Assembly (NCBI RefSeq): GCF_000196675.2
Contig: NC_015312.1
Span: 4,712,001-4,776,000 of the forward strand
From: Pseudonocardia benzenivorans CB1190
Lineage (GTDB): Bacteria > Actinomycetota > Actinomycetes > Mycobacteriales > Pseudonocardiaceae
Direction of reading: 5' to 3'
Length of the DNA: 64,000 bases
Below are positions 24,072 to 32,842 of this stretch, in pieces (the stretch's first letter is position 1; the number at the start of each line of letters is the position of its first letter). The position numbers were made by a program, and so were the translations under genes. The notes under the pieces are model-generated. The model was not told the DNA's origin. It worked only from the letters and a program-made list of their open reading frames with translations, and ran no database searches.

Positions 24072-27000
24072 ATGACGTCGGACGCTCTCCACGTCCCCAC
24101 CAACCCGGTCCGCTTCGTGACGGCCGCGAGCCTGTTCGACGGCCACGACGCGGCCATCAACATCATGCGGCGCATCCTGCAGCGGCAGGGTGCGGAGGTG
24201 ATCCACCTCGGACACAACAGGTCCGTCGACGAGGTCGTCGCCGCCGCGATCCAGGAGGACGTGCAGGGCGTCGCCATCAGCTCGTACCAGGGCGGACACG
24301 TCGAGTACTTCAGCTACCTCGTCGAGCTGCTGCGCGAGCGCGGCGCCGGCCACGTCAAGGTCTACGGCGGCGGGGGCGGCGTCATCGTCCACGACGAGAT
24401 CGAGCTGCTGCACTCGCGCGGCGTCTCGCGCATCTTCTCCCCCGAGGACGGCCAGCGGATGGGCCTGCCCGGGATGATCAACCTGATGATCCGCGAGTGC
24501 GACGTCGACCTGACCGCGACGCCACCGACCTCCTACGACGGCGTCTTCGCCGGTGAGCACGCCACGCTCGCCCGCGCGCTGACCCTCGCGGAGAGCGGGG
24601 CCCTGCCCGCCGACGTGCTCGACCGGGTGCGTGCCACCGACCGGCCGGTCCCGGTCCTGGGCATCACCGGCACCGGCGGCTCCGGCAAGTCGAGCCTGAC
24701 CGACGAGCTCGTCCGCCGCTTCCGCGTCGACCAGGAGGACAAGCTCCGCATCGCGGTGCTGGCCGTCGACCCGACGCGGCGCAAGGGTGGCGGCGCGCTG
24801 CTCGGTGACCGCATCCGGATGAACAGCCTCACCGGCGAGCAGGTGTTCTTCCGCTCGCTCGCCACGCGGGGTGGTTCCAGCGCCGGCGACGGCAACCTGC
24901 CCGAGCGCCTCGACGACGTCATCGCCGTGCTGAAGGCCGCCGGGTTCGACCTCGTGATCGTCGAGACCCCGGGCATCGGGCAGGGCGACGCGGGGATCGT
25001 GCCGTTCGTCGACCGCTCGCTGTACGTGATGACGCCGGAGTTCGGCGCCGCGTCACAGCTGGAGAAGATCGACATGCTCGACTTCGCCGACGTCGTGGCC
25101 ATCAACAAGTTCGAGCGGCAGGGCGCGGAGGACGCGCGCCGCGACGTGGGCCGCCAGCTCGTGCGCAACCGCGAGGAGTTCGGCGCGAGCTGGGAGGACA
25201 TGCCGGTCTACGGCACCAGCGCCGCGACGTTCAACGACACCGGGGTCACCGCGCTCTACCGGCACCTCGTCGAGCTGCTGCGCGGCGACGGGCTGACCGT
25301 CGGCGAAGGCAGGCTGCCCGCCGTCGAGGGGAAGGTCTCGCAGCTGCACGCCGCGGTCATCCCGCCCGACAAGGTGCGCTACCTCGCCGACATCGCCGAC
25401 ACCGTCCGCGGCTACCACGACGAGACCGGGGAGCAGACCGCCGCGGTCCGCCGTCACGAGCACCTGAAGGCCGCCCGCGCCGAGCTGGAGAGCGCCGACG
25501 CCGACGTCGCCGCCATCGACGGCCTGCTCGAGACCGTCGGCAAGACGGTGTCCGCCGAGTCCGCGGAGCTGCTCGCGGGCTGGGACCAGATGATCGAGGA
25601 CTACTCGGGCGACGAGCTCGTCGTGAAGGTCCGCGACCGCGAGCTGCGCACCCAGCTGACCCGCGAGACCCTGTCGGGCAACAAGGTCCGGCGCGTCGCG
25701 CTGCCGCCCTACACCGACGCGGGCGAGCGGCTGCGGTTCCTGCGCAAGGAGAACCTGCCCGGCCGGTTCCCGTTCACCGCCGGCGTGTTCGCGTTCAAGC
25801 GCGAGGGCGAGGACCCGGCGCGGATGTTCGCGGGCGAGGGCGACGCGTTCCGCACCAACCGCCGGTTCAAGTACCTGTCGCAGGACTCCGAGGCCAAGCG
25901 GCTGTCGACGGCGTTCGACTCGGTGACCCTCTACGGGCGCGACCCCGCGACCCGGCCCGACATCTACGGCAAGGTCGGCACGTCGGGCGTCTCGATCGCG
26001 ACGCTCGAGGACATGAAGGTCCTCTACGACGGCTTCGACCTCTGCTCGCCGACGACCTCGGTGTCGATGACGATCAACGGCCCCGCGCCGACGATCCTGG
26101 CGTTCTTCCTCAACACCGCCGTCGACCAGCAGATCGAGAAGTTCCGCGAGGAGGAGGGCCGCGAGCCCGACGAGGCGGAGCGCGAGCAGCTCGCCGCGTT
26201 CGCCTACGCCAACGTCCGCGGCACGGTGCAGGCCGACATCCTCAAGGAGGACCAGGGCCAGAACACCTGCATCTTCTCCACCGAGTTCTCGCTGCGGATG
26301 ATGGCCGACATCCAGGAGTGGTTCATCCGGCACAAGGTCCGGAACTTCTACTCCGTCTCGATCTCCGGCTACCACATCGCCGAGGCCGGGGCGAACCCCA
26401 TCAGCCAGCTCGCGTTCACCCTCGCCAACGGCTTCACGTTCGTCGAGAGCTACCTGGCGCGCGGCATGGACATCGACGACTTCGCGCCCAACCTGTCGTT
26501 CTTCTTCTCCAACGGGATGGACGCCGAGTACACGGTGATCGGCCGGGTGGCGCGGCGCATCTGGGCGGTCGCGATGCGCGAGCGCTACGGCGCCAACGAG
26601 CGCTCACAGAAGCTCAAGTACCACGTGCAGACCTCGGGCCGGTCCCTGCACGCCCAGGAGATGAACTTCAACGACATCCGCACGACGCTGCAGGCCCTGT
26701 GCGCGCTCTACGACAACGCGAACTCGTTGCACACCAACGCCTACGACGAGGCCGTGACGACGCCGACGGAGGAGTCGGTGCGCCGCGCGATGGCGATCCA
26801 GCTGATCATCAACCGCGAGTGGGGCCTGTCGATGAACGAGAACCCCCTGCAGGGGTCGTTCATCGTCGACGAGCTGACCGACCTCGTCGAGGAGGCCGTC
26901 CTGCGGGAGTTCGACGCCATCGCCGCCCGCGGCGGGGTGCTCGGCGCCATGGAGACCGGCTACCAGCGCGGCAAGATCCAGGACGAGTCGATGCTCTACG

Positions 27001-27317
27001 AGCACCGCAAGCACGACGGCACGCTGCCGATCATCGGCGTGAACACCTTCCTCAAGCCCGAGTCCGACGAGCCGCCCACCGAGATCGAGCTGGCCCGCGG
27101 CACGGAGGCGGAGAAGCAGAGCCAGCTCGACCGGCTCGCCGACTTCCAGTCCCGGCACGCCGGCAGCGCCCCCGCCGCGCTGCGGGCGCTGCAGGACGTC
27201 GCGACCGGTGAGGGCAACGTCTTCGACGAGCTGATGAAGGCCGCCCGGGTCTGCTCGCTCGGCCAGCTCACCGAGGCGTTCTTCGAGGTCGGCGGGCAGT
27301 ACCGGCGCAACATGTGA
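24072..27317 (+). CDS. icmF: Fused isobutyryl-CoA mutase IcmF
   Basis: 1081 residues with a GGGAGG ribosome site. Order: a B12-binding domain (SLFDGHDAAINIMRRILQRQGAEVIHLGHNRS), a MeaI-type GTPase chaperone (GITGTGGSGKSSLTDELV, near residue 200, and VETPGIGQGDAG), then the mutase barrel (GKVGTSGVSIATLEDMKVLYDGFDL; VQTSGRSLHAQEMNFNDIRTT). This three-part layout is that of IcmF, which interconverts isobutyryl- and n-butyryl-CoA with adenosylcobalamin; some members prefer pivalyl- or isovaleryl-CoA. The 3-hydroxyisobutyryl-CoA hydrolase-type gene at 30761 fits the same metabolic area. The 60 bp upstream are AT-rich for this genome and likely hold the promoter. Confidence 0.95.
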   Translation: MTSDALHVPTNPVRFVTAASLFDGHDAAINIMRRILQRQGAEVIHLGHNRSVDEVVAAAIQEDVQGVAISSYQGGHVEYFSYLVELLRERGAGHVKVYGGGGGVIVHDEIELLHSRGVSRIFSPEDGQRMGLPGMINLMIRECDVDLTATPPTSYDGVFAGEHATLARALTLAESGALPADVLDRVRATDRPVPVLGITGTGGSGKSSLTDELVRRFRVDQEDKLRIAVLAVDPTRRKGGGALLGDRIRMNSLTGEQVFFRSLATRGGSSAGDGNLPERLDDVIAVLKAAGFDLVIVETPGIGQGDAGIVPFVDRSLYVMTPEFGAASQLEKIDMLDFADVVAINKFERQGAEDARRDVGRQLVRNREEFGASWEDMPVYGTSAATFNDTGVTALYRHLVELLRGDGLTVGEGRLPAVEGKVSQLHAAVIPPDKVRYLADIADTVRGYHDETGEQTAAVRRHEHLKAARAELESADADVAAIDGLLETVGKTVSAESAELLAGWDQMIEDYSGDELVVKVRDRELRTQLTRETLSGNKVRRVALPPYTDAGERLRFLRKENLPGRFPFTAGVFAFKREGEDPARMFAGEGDAFRTNRRFKYLSQDSEAKRLSTAFDSVTLYGRDPATRPDIYGKVGTSGVSIATLEDMKVLYDGFDLCSPTTSVSMTINGPAPTILAFFLNTAVDQQIEKFREEEGREPDEAEREQLAAFAYANVRGTVQADILKEDQGQNTCIFSTEFSLRMMADIQEWFIRHKVRNFYSVSISGYHIAEAGANPISQLAFTLANGFTFVESYLARGMDIDDFAPNLSFFFSNGMDAEYTVIGRVARRIWAVAMRERYGANERSQKLKYHVQTSGRSLHAQEMNFNDIRTTLQALCALYDNANSLHTNAYDEAVTTPTEESVRRAMAIQLIINREWGLSMNENPLQGSFIVDELTDLVEEAVLREFDAIAARGGVLGAMETGYQRGKIQDESMLYEHRKHDGTLPIIGVNTFLKPESDEPPTEIELARGTEAEKQSQLDRLADFQSRHAGSAPAALRALQDVATGEGNVFDELMKAARVCSLGQLTEAFFEVGGQYRRNM

Positions 27318-27383
27318 GCCGTCCGCGCCTCGGCCCACCGACCGGGCGAAACCTCACCGTCGTCCCGCGCCACTGAGGCGACC

Positions 27384-27419
27384 GTGAGGTTGCGCGCGGT
27401 GCGTTGCGCGCAACCTCAC
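27384..27419. terminator. 14-bp perfect hairpin between convergent icmF and MarR genes
   Basis: Arms GTGAGGTTGCGCGC (27384-27397) and GCGCGCAACCTCAC (27406-27419) enclose an 8-nt loop. Likely a bidirectional terminator. The GCAACCTCA core recurs in hairpins at 43361 and 60607. Confidence 0.65.
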
Positions 27420-27465
27420 CGCTGCCAGCGCGCCGAGCCAGGACCGTGGGGGTGCGCTCGGGCGG

Positions 27466-27927
27466 TCAGCGTCGCGCTGCCGCATCGCTCCCCGCGGCGG
27501 CATCGAGGACGCGGGTGAGGCCCGTCGTGATGGCGGCGCGCTCCTGCGCGGTCAGGTGGTCGGCGAAGTGGCGGGCGATCCCGTCGAGGTAACCCGGGGC
27601 CGCGGCCCGCAGCCGGGCGCGCCCGGCGTCGGTGATGACGGCCCAGCTGCCGCGCCGGTCGTTCGGATCGGGCTCGCGGGCGGCCAGCCCGGCCCGGGCC
27701 AGCTCGTCGACGATGCGGCTGACCCGCGACCGCGACAACACCGCCCGCTCCCCCAGCTCGGCCATCCGCAGCCGCCGGTCGGGCGCGGAGTTGAGTTCCA
27801 GCAGCACGTCGTACCAGGCCAGCGGCATGTTCTGGGTCTGTTCCAGCTCGTGCTCCAGTGCACGCACGACGGCGGCGTGGGTGCGCAGCAGCGCGGCCCA
27901 GGCGGCCACCCCGGAGTCCTCGGTCAC
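27466..27927 (-). CDS. MarR-family regulator
   Basis: Start taken as the GTG at 27927 (VTEDSGVAAW). A start at 27957 would put the operator inside the gene. 153 residues with the MarR winged helix: LRMAELGERAVLSRSRVSRIVDELARAGLAAREPDPNDRRGSWAVIT. Divergent from the azoreductase gene, with two copies of a perfect 16-bp palindrome between them, so it very likely represses both. The usual inducers of such pairs are quinones or other electrophiles. Confidence 0.87.
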   Translation of the reverse strand: MTEDSGVAAWAALLRTHAAVVRALEHELEQTQNMPLAWYDVLLELNSAPDRRLRMAELGERAVLSRSRVSRIVDELARAGLAAREPDPNDRRGSWAVITDAGRARLRAAAPGYLDGIARHFADHLTAQERAAITTGLTRVLDAAAGSDAAARR

Positions 27928-27945
27928 GCCGTGAGCATAGACCTT

Positions 27946-27988
27946 GTGCGTGCGCACGCACCATGGTTATATGTGCGTGCGCACGCAC
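27946..27988. promoter_or_regulatory. Two perfect 16-bp palindromes, MarR operators
   Basis: GTGCGTGCGCACGCAC occurs identically at 27946-27961 and 27973-27988. The centres are 27 bp apart and lie between the divergent MarR and azoreductase starts. Confidence 0.85.
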
Positions 27989-28020
27989 TACTACTGCACG
28001 CCACTAACCGAGGAGTCCCC

Positions 28021-28647
28021 ATGACCCGCCTGCTGCACGTCTCCGCCTCGCCCCGCGGTGCCGCCTCCGAGTCGCTGGCGATCGCGCGCACCTTCGTCGA
28101 CGCCTTCGCCGCCACCCACCCCGACGCCGAGATCGACGAGTTCGACCTGTGGGACGGCACCCTCCCCGAGTTCGGCCCCCCGGCCGCCGCGGCCAAGATG
28201 GCCGTCTTCGCCGGCGAGACCCCGAGCGGCGAGGGCGCCGCGGCCTGGGCGGCGGCCCGGGCCACGTTCGAGCGGCTCGACGCCGCCGACCGTTACCTGT
28301 TCAGCGTCCCGATGTGGAACGCGGGCGTCCCCTACATCCTCAAGCAGTTCGTCGACGTCGTGAGCCAGCCCGGGATGCTCTTCGGCTTCGACCCCGAGCG
28401 CGGTTACACCGGCCTGCTGCAGGGCAAGCGGGCCGTCGTGGTCTACACCAGCGCGGTGTACGGGCCTGGCCGCAGCCCGGCGTTCGGCAGCGACTTCCAG
28501 GCGCCCTACCTGCGCGACTGGCTCGCGTGGGCAGGCGTGGAGGACGTCGAGGAGATCGCGTTCCGGCCGAACCTGGTCACGGCCGACGCCCGCGCCGGAC
28601 GCGAGGCCGCCCACGCACGGGCGCGCGACCTCGGGAAGACGTTCTGA
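28021..28647 (+). CDS. FMN-dependent NADH-azoreductase
   Basis: 208 residues, start preceded by GAGGAG. It begins RLLHVSASPRGAASESLAIARTFVDAF, the flavodoxin-like phosphate-binding loop of AzoR, with FSVPMWNAGVPYILKQFVDVV placing the FMN ring contact. It reduces quinones and azo compounds by two-electron transfer. Under the divergent MarR. Its last 71 bp overlap the convergent MFS gene, an unusual length of overlap. Confidence 0.9.
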   Translation: MTRLLHVSASPRGAASESLAIARTFVDAFAATHPDAEIDEFDLWDGTLPEFGPPAAAAKMAVFAGETPSGEGAAAWAAARATFERLDAADRYLFSVPMWNAGVPYILKQFVDVVSQPGMLFGFDPERGYTGLLQGKRAVVVYTSAVYGPGRSPAFGSDFQAPYLRDWLAWAGVEDVEEIAFRPNLVTADARAGREAAHARARDLGKTF

Positions 28648-29893
28648 GCCGCAGCGCGACGAGGAACCCGGCCGCGAGCAGCAGCGTCAGGAAGCAGGAG
28701 ACGCCGAGCCACCCGAGGTGGTCGTAGGCCACCCCGCCGAGCGACCCGCCGACGCTGCTGCCCGCGTAGTAGGCCAGCAGGTAGAGCGACGACGCGAGCG
28801 CGGGCGAGCCGTCGGGCAGGTCCGCCGCGCGCCGCCCGGCCCATCCGCTGGCCACGGCGTGCGCGGTGAAGAACCCGACCGTCACCAGCAGCACGCCGAT
28901 ACAGATGACGACGAGGTTCGCCGGCAGCGTCACCCACGCGCCCGCCGCCGCGACGGCGAGGCCCGCCGCCACGACCGGCGCCCGGCCGTGGCGGTCGGCC
29001 ACCCGGCCCGCCCACGGCGACACCACCGGCCCCGCCAGGTAGCCGAGGAACACCAGTCCGGCCAGCCCGACGGGCACCCCGAACGGCGCGGCTTCCAGCC
29101 GGAACCCCGAGTAGTTGTAGACGGTCACGAACGCGCCCATGACCAGGAATGACACGGCGAACAACCCGCGCAGCACGGGGTCGGCGAGGTGGCCCCCGAT
29201 GGGGCGGCCGAGCTCGCGCAGCCGCACTCGCGGCGGATCGGGCGTCCGCGGTGCGGGCAGCAGGAGCCGGAACGCGACCATGCAGAGCAGTGACACCCCG
29301 CCGACCACACCGAGGGCGACGCGCCAGCCCGCGACATCGGCCACGAAACCGGTGACCAGGCGCCCGGTGAGACCGCCGAGCGCGTTGCCGGCGATGAGCA
29401 GGCCCACCGCGCCGCCGAGCCAGCGCGCCGCGACCTCGCGCGTCGTGTGCGCCATGGCCAGCGCGGGCAGCGCGGCGAGCGCGACGCCCTGCAACGCCCG
29501 CAGGACCACCAGCACCCCGAAGGACGGCGCGAACGGCTCGATCAGCCCCAGTGCGGCGGACACCGCGAGGGCGGCGGTCATCATCCGGGTGCGGCCCCAC
29601 GACTCGCACACGGCCGACAGCGGGACGACGGCGACGGCCAGCGCCAGGGTCGTCGCCGACAGCGCGAGGCTCGCCGTCGAGGAGGAGACGGCGAACTCGG
29701 CGGCGAACGTCGGCAGGAGTACCTGCGGGCTGTAGACCAGCACGAACGTCGCGAGGCCCGCGCACCACATCGCGGCGCCGAGCGGCGGAACCCGGGCGTC
29801 CCCCGCTCGTGCCCGGTCGCCGTCGACGCGATGGTTGCCATTGCGAACGACGGTAGGTCGCGGCGCGCGGCCCGTCCACGTGGGACGGCCCAC
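28577..29893 (-). CDS. YnfM-like MFS transporter
   Basis: Up to 438 residues from a GTG at 29893. An ATG at 29770 would begin right at the first membrane helix, so the longer form or a missed start between is likelier. Twelve hydrophobic segments; motif-A-like VCESWGRTRMM and GRVADRHGRAPVV follow TM2 and TM8. Resembles arabinose-efflux/YnfM-type carriers. Convergent with azoR and overlapping it by 71 bp. Substrate unknown. Confidence 0.82.
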   Translation of the reverse strand: MGRPTWTGRAPRPTVVRNGNHRVDGDRARAGDARVPPLGAAMWCAGLATFVLVYSPQVLLPTFAAEFAVSSSTASLALSATTLALAVAVVPLSAVCESWGRTRMMTAALAVSAALGLIEPFAPSFGVLVVLRALQGVALAALPALAMAHTTREVAARWLGGAVGLLIAGNALGGLTGRLVTGFVADVAGWRVALGVVGGVSLLCMVAFRLLLPAPRTPDPPRVRLRELGRPIGGHLADPVLRGLFAVSFLVMGAFVTVYNYSGFRLEAAPFGVPVGLAGLVFLGYLAGPVVSPWAGRVADRHGRAPVVAAGLAVAAAGAWVTLPANLVVICIGVLLVTVGFFTAHAVASGWAGRRAADLPDGSPALASSLYLLAYYAGSSVGGSLGGVAYDHLGWLGVSCFLTLLLAAGFLVALRLRTSSRGRAPVRGRPRVRRGRRP

Positions 29894-29940
29894 GCCCGCT
29901 CGCAGCGGCGCGCCGGGCCGCGCCCGGCTACCGTCGCGGG

Positions 29941-30714
29941 GTGCGACAGACGTTCATGGTCACCGACGACGAGGGCCGCGACGTCGACGTCCCGCTGCCG
30001 GTGCAGCGGGTGGTGTCGATCGTGCCGTCGCTCACCGAGGCGCTCGCGGAGTCGGCGCCCGGCATGCTCGTCGGCGCGACCGACTGGTGTACCCACCCCG
30101 CCGACCTCGACGTCCCGCGGCTGCGCGGCACGAAGAACCCGGATGTCGACGCGATCGTGGCGCTGCGGCCCGATCTCGTCCTCGCCAACCAGGAGGAGAA
30201 CCGGCCCCCGGACCTCGACGCGCTGCGCGCCGCGGGCGTGCCCGTCTACGTCACCGACATCCGCACCCTGGACGGCGAGCACGGCGCGTTCGACTCGCTC
30301 GGGCGGATGCTCGCCGCGTGCGGGCTCGACGAGCCGCCGTGGCTCGTCGCGGCCCGCGCGGCGTGGGCCGAGGTCCCGACGCCCGCACGCAGGCGGCGGG
30401 CGGTCGTCCCCATCTGGCGCAAGCCGTGGATGGCGTGCGGGCGCGACACCTTCACCGGCGCGGTCCTGGCCCGGCTCGGCGTCGACAACGTCCTCGCCGA
30501 CGATCCCGAGCGCTATCCGCGGTTCGATCCCGCGACGCTGCCCGAGCACGATCTCGTCGTCCTGCCCGACGAGCCCTACCTCTTCACCGCCGACGACGGG
30601 CCCGAGGCGTTCGCTGCGCCGTCCGCGCTGGTCAGCGGCCGGTTGCTGACGTGGTACGGGCCCAGCCTCGTCGAAGCCGCCGCCGTCCTCCCGCGCGCGT
30701 TGGACGTCCGGTGA
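29941..30714 (+). CDS. BtuF/FhuD-like helical-backbone metal receptor, no signal peptide
   Basis: 257 residues starting GTG. RVVSIVPSLTEALAE and LRGTKNPDVDAIVALRPDLVLANQEENRPPDL are hallmarks of periplasmic B12/siderophore-binding proteins (PF01497 type). There is no lipobox or signal sequence: the protein starts directly at the first strand. No permease or ATPase gene is adjacent. It may act in the cytosol on a corrinoid or metal chelate, or be moonlighting. Divergent from the MFS gene; followed by a hairpin and the hydrolase gene. Confidence 0.8.
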   Translation: MRQTFMVTDDEGRDVDVPLPVQRVVSIVPSLTEALAESAPGMLVGATDWCTHPADLDVPRLRGTKNPDVDAIVALRPDLVLANQEENRPPDLDALRAAGVPVYVTDIRTLDGEHGAFDSLGRMLAACGLDEPPWLVAARAAWAEVPTPARRRRAVVPIWRKPWMACGRDTFTGAVLARLGVDNVLADDPERYPRFDPATLPEHDLVVLPDEPYLFTADDGPEAFAAPSALVSGRLLTWYGPSLVEAAAVLPRALDVR

Positions 30715-30724
30715 CGGCGCTGGT

Positions 30725-30751
30725 CGTGGGTGGCGACCATCGCCACCCACG
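30725..30751. repeat. 12-bp hairpin between receptor and hydrolase genes
   Basis: Arms CGTGGGTGGCGA (30725-30736) and TCGCCACCCACG (30740-30751) with a 3-nt loop. It ends 9 bp before the next start and so could attenuate it or block upstream read-through. It shares the GTGGCGA core with the hairpin at 41557. Confidence 0.6.
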
Positions 30752-30760
30752 GGGGGTCGC

Positions 30761-31801
30761 ATGAGTGAACCGCCCGTCCTCGTCCGCCGCGAAGGCGCCC
30801 TCGGCAGGCTCACTCTCAACCGGCCCCGCTCCCTCAACGCGATCGACCACGAGATGGTCCGGCTGCTCGCGGACGCGCTCGACGACTTCGAGCACGACGA
30901 CGGCGTCCGCGCGGTGGCGATCGACGGCGCGGGCGAGCGCGGCCTGTCCGCGGGTGGCGACGTGCGCTTCCTCGTCGCCGACGCCGCCGAGGGCGGCCAC
31001 GCCGGCGCCGCGCTGCTCGCCGACGAGTACCGCCTCGACGCCCGGATCGCGCGCTACCCCAAGCCGTACGTCGCGTTGATGGACGGCGTCGTGATGGGTG
31101 GCGGCGTCGGGGTGTCGGCACACGGCAGCGTGCGGGTCGTGACCTCGCGCAGCGTCGTCGCGATGCCGGAGGTGACGATCGGCTACGTCCCCGACGTCGG
31201 CGGGACCTGGCTGCTCGGGCACGCGCCCGGCGAGCTCGGGGTGCACGCCGCGCTCACCGCCGCCCGCCTCGGCCCCGCCGACGCCGTCGCCTGCGGCCTC
31301 GCCGATCTGCAGGTCGAGGACCTGCCGGCGCTGCTCACCGCGCTGCGCGACGGCGCCGACGCGATGGCCGCCGCGGAGGAGCTGGCGGTCGACCCGGGCG
31401 AGAGCGCGCTCTACGCGGGCCGCGACTGGATCGACCGCTGCTACGCCGCGCCCGACCTGCCCGGCATCCGCGAGGCATTGGCCCGCGACCCGCATCCCGA
31501 CGCCGTCGCGGCCGCGAAGGCACTCGACAGGGCGGCCCCGCTGGCGGCGACGCTGACTGTGCGCGCCGTCCGCGACGCCCGCGGACTGCCGGACCTCGAG
31601 GACGCCCTGCGCGTGGAGTACCTGCTGACGCGCTGCTGCGTGCGCTGGCCGGACTTCACCGAGGGGGTGCGCGCGGTGCTGGTCGACCGCGACGGCGCGC
31701 CGCGCTGGGACCCGGCGACCTTCGAGGCCGTGACGGGCGAGACCGAGCACCGTTTCCTGTCCCTCGCCCACCCCGACGACCCGCCGCTGACGTTCGGGTA
31801 G
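30761..31801 (+). CDS. 3-hydroxyisobutyryl-CoA hydrolase-type enzyme
   Basis: 346 residues of the crotonase fold. SLNAIDHEMVRLLADAL, the oxyanion segment GLSAGGDVRFL and MDGVVMGGGVGVSAHGSVRVVT, and the acid region MPEVTIGYVPDVGG fit the hydrolase branch (longer C-terminus than plain hydratases). The reaction releases 3-hydroxyisobutyrate from its CoA ester in valine breakdown. IcmF nearby acts on isobutyryl-CoA from the same pathway. Enoyl-CoA hydratase is the alternative. Confidence 0.83.
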   Translation: MSEPPVLVRREGALGRLTLNRPRSLNAIDHEMVRLLADALDDFEHDDGVRAVAIDGAGERGLSAGGDVRFLVADAAEGGHAGAALLADEYRLDARIARYPKPYVALMDGVVMGGGVGVSAHGSVRVVTSRSVVAMPEVTIGYVPDVGGTWLLGHAPGELGVHAALTAARLGPADAVACGLADLQVEDLPALLTALRDGADAMAAAEELAVDPGESALYAGRDWIDRCYAAPDLPGIREALARDPHPDAVAAAKALDRAAPLAATLTVRAVRDARGLPDLEDALRVEYLLTRCCVRWPDFTEGVRAVLVDRDGAPRWDPATFEAVTGETEHRFLSLAHPDDPPLTFG

Positions 31802-31850
31802 CGCGGTACCCGCCGCGCCGGGAGCGCCCCGAGCCGGCCCGGCACCCGCC

Positions 31851-32842
31851 TGAGAGAGTGTTGTGAAACCTGGTGATCACTCGGCGTGGCGGCCGTAGTA
31901 GTCGCCCGGACCTGTTGATCATCCGGTCGGGTGTGTGTCTGTACCTGCAAACCGGCGTATGACTCCTCGGTGACCGACGCCCAGTGGGTGTTGATCGAGC
32001 CGTTGCTGCCCCGCCCGGCGGCGGTGTTGGGCGGGCGCCCGTACGTGCACTCCCGCCGGTTGATCATCGACACGATCTCTTATGTGCTGGTCAGCGGGTG
32101 CGCTTGGCGGCTGGTCCCGCACGATCTGGCCCCGTGGAGCATCGCCTACCAGTGGTTTCGGGCCTGGACCCGCGACGGCACCTGGGACCGGGTCCACGAG
32201 GTGCTGCGTGAGCGGGTCCGCATCGCCGACGGGCGTGACCCGCAGCCCTCGGCGGCGGTGCTGGACTCCCAGTCGGCGAGGTCCAGCGAGGGCGGTGAAC
32301 AGATCGGCTACGACGCCGGTAAACGCGTCCGGGGCCGCAAGCGCCACCTGCTGGTCGACACCCTGGGCCTGGTGCTGCACGTGGTGGTGCACTCGGCGTC
32401 GGTGCAGGACCGGGCCGGGGCCCGGTTGATGCTGTCCGGTGCCCGGGCCCGGTTCCCGCTGCTCGGGTTGGTGTGGGTCGACGGCGGTTATGTCAACTCG
32501 GTGGACGCGGGCCTGGTCGGTTGGGCCCGGCGCAGTGAGGGGCTGGAGGTGGTCGCGGTGCCGCGTAACGCCGACGTGAAAGGGTTCCAGGTGCTGCCCC
32601 GCCGGTGGGTGGTCGAGAGAACCTTCGGCTGGTTGACGAGGTGTAGACGGTTGGCCCGGGACTACGAACGCAAGACTGCCCACGCCGAGGCGATGATCAA
32701 GTTCGCGATGATCCGGCTGATGGCCGCCCGCCTCGCCGGTGAGGAACTCCCCGCTCCCCGCAGTGACATTGAGAAGGAAGCCGCCCGCCGACTAGCAGAA
32801 GACCTCAAAGACTGACCACCGAGGTTCTACAACACTCTCTCA
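31851..32842. mobile_element. IS5-family insertion sequence
   Basis: A 992-bp element bounded by inverted ends that share TGAGAGAGTGTTGT at the tip (31851-31864 and the complement at 32829-32842), with 19 of the first 21 bases matching overall. A GCC trinucleotide flanks both sides (31848-31850, 32843-32845), the likely target duplication. One transposase gene fills the element. It lies against the stop codon of the leftward aldolase-type gene. Confidence 0.88.
31931..32815 (+). CDS. IS5-family DDE transposase
   Basis: Up to 294 residues from a GTG at 31931; a GTG at 31970 (VTDAQWVLIEPLLP) fits the family N-terminus better. An N-terminal DUF4096-type segment (SGCAWRLVPHDLAPWSIAYQWFRAW) is followed by a DDE core with VLDSQSARSSE, VWVDGGYVN and WVVERTFGWLTRCRRLARDYE. 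The reading frame is whole, so the copy may be active. Confidence 0.92.
   Translation: MCVCTCKPAYDSSVTDAQWVLIEPLLPRPAAVLGGRPYVHSRRLIIDTISYVLVSGCAWRLVPHDLAPWSIAYQWFRAWTRDGTWDRVHEVLRERVRIADGRDPQPSAAVLDSQSARSSEGGEQIGYDAGKRVRGRKRHLLVDTLGLVLHVVVHSASVQDRAGARLMLSGARARFPLLGLVWVDGGYVNSVDAGLVGWARRSEGLEVVAVPRNADVKGFQVLPRRWVVERTFGWLTRCRRLARDYERKTAHAEAMIKFAMIRLMAARLAGEELPAPRSDIEKEAARRLAEDLKD

Noticed and set aside
31656..31922. Possible former C-terminal extension of the aldolase gene across the IS
   Set aside because: The frame beyond the IS is low complexity and antisense to the hydrolase-type gene; the enzyme already ends at its usual C-terminus.
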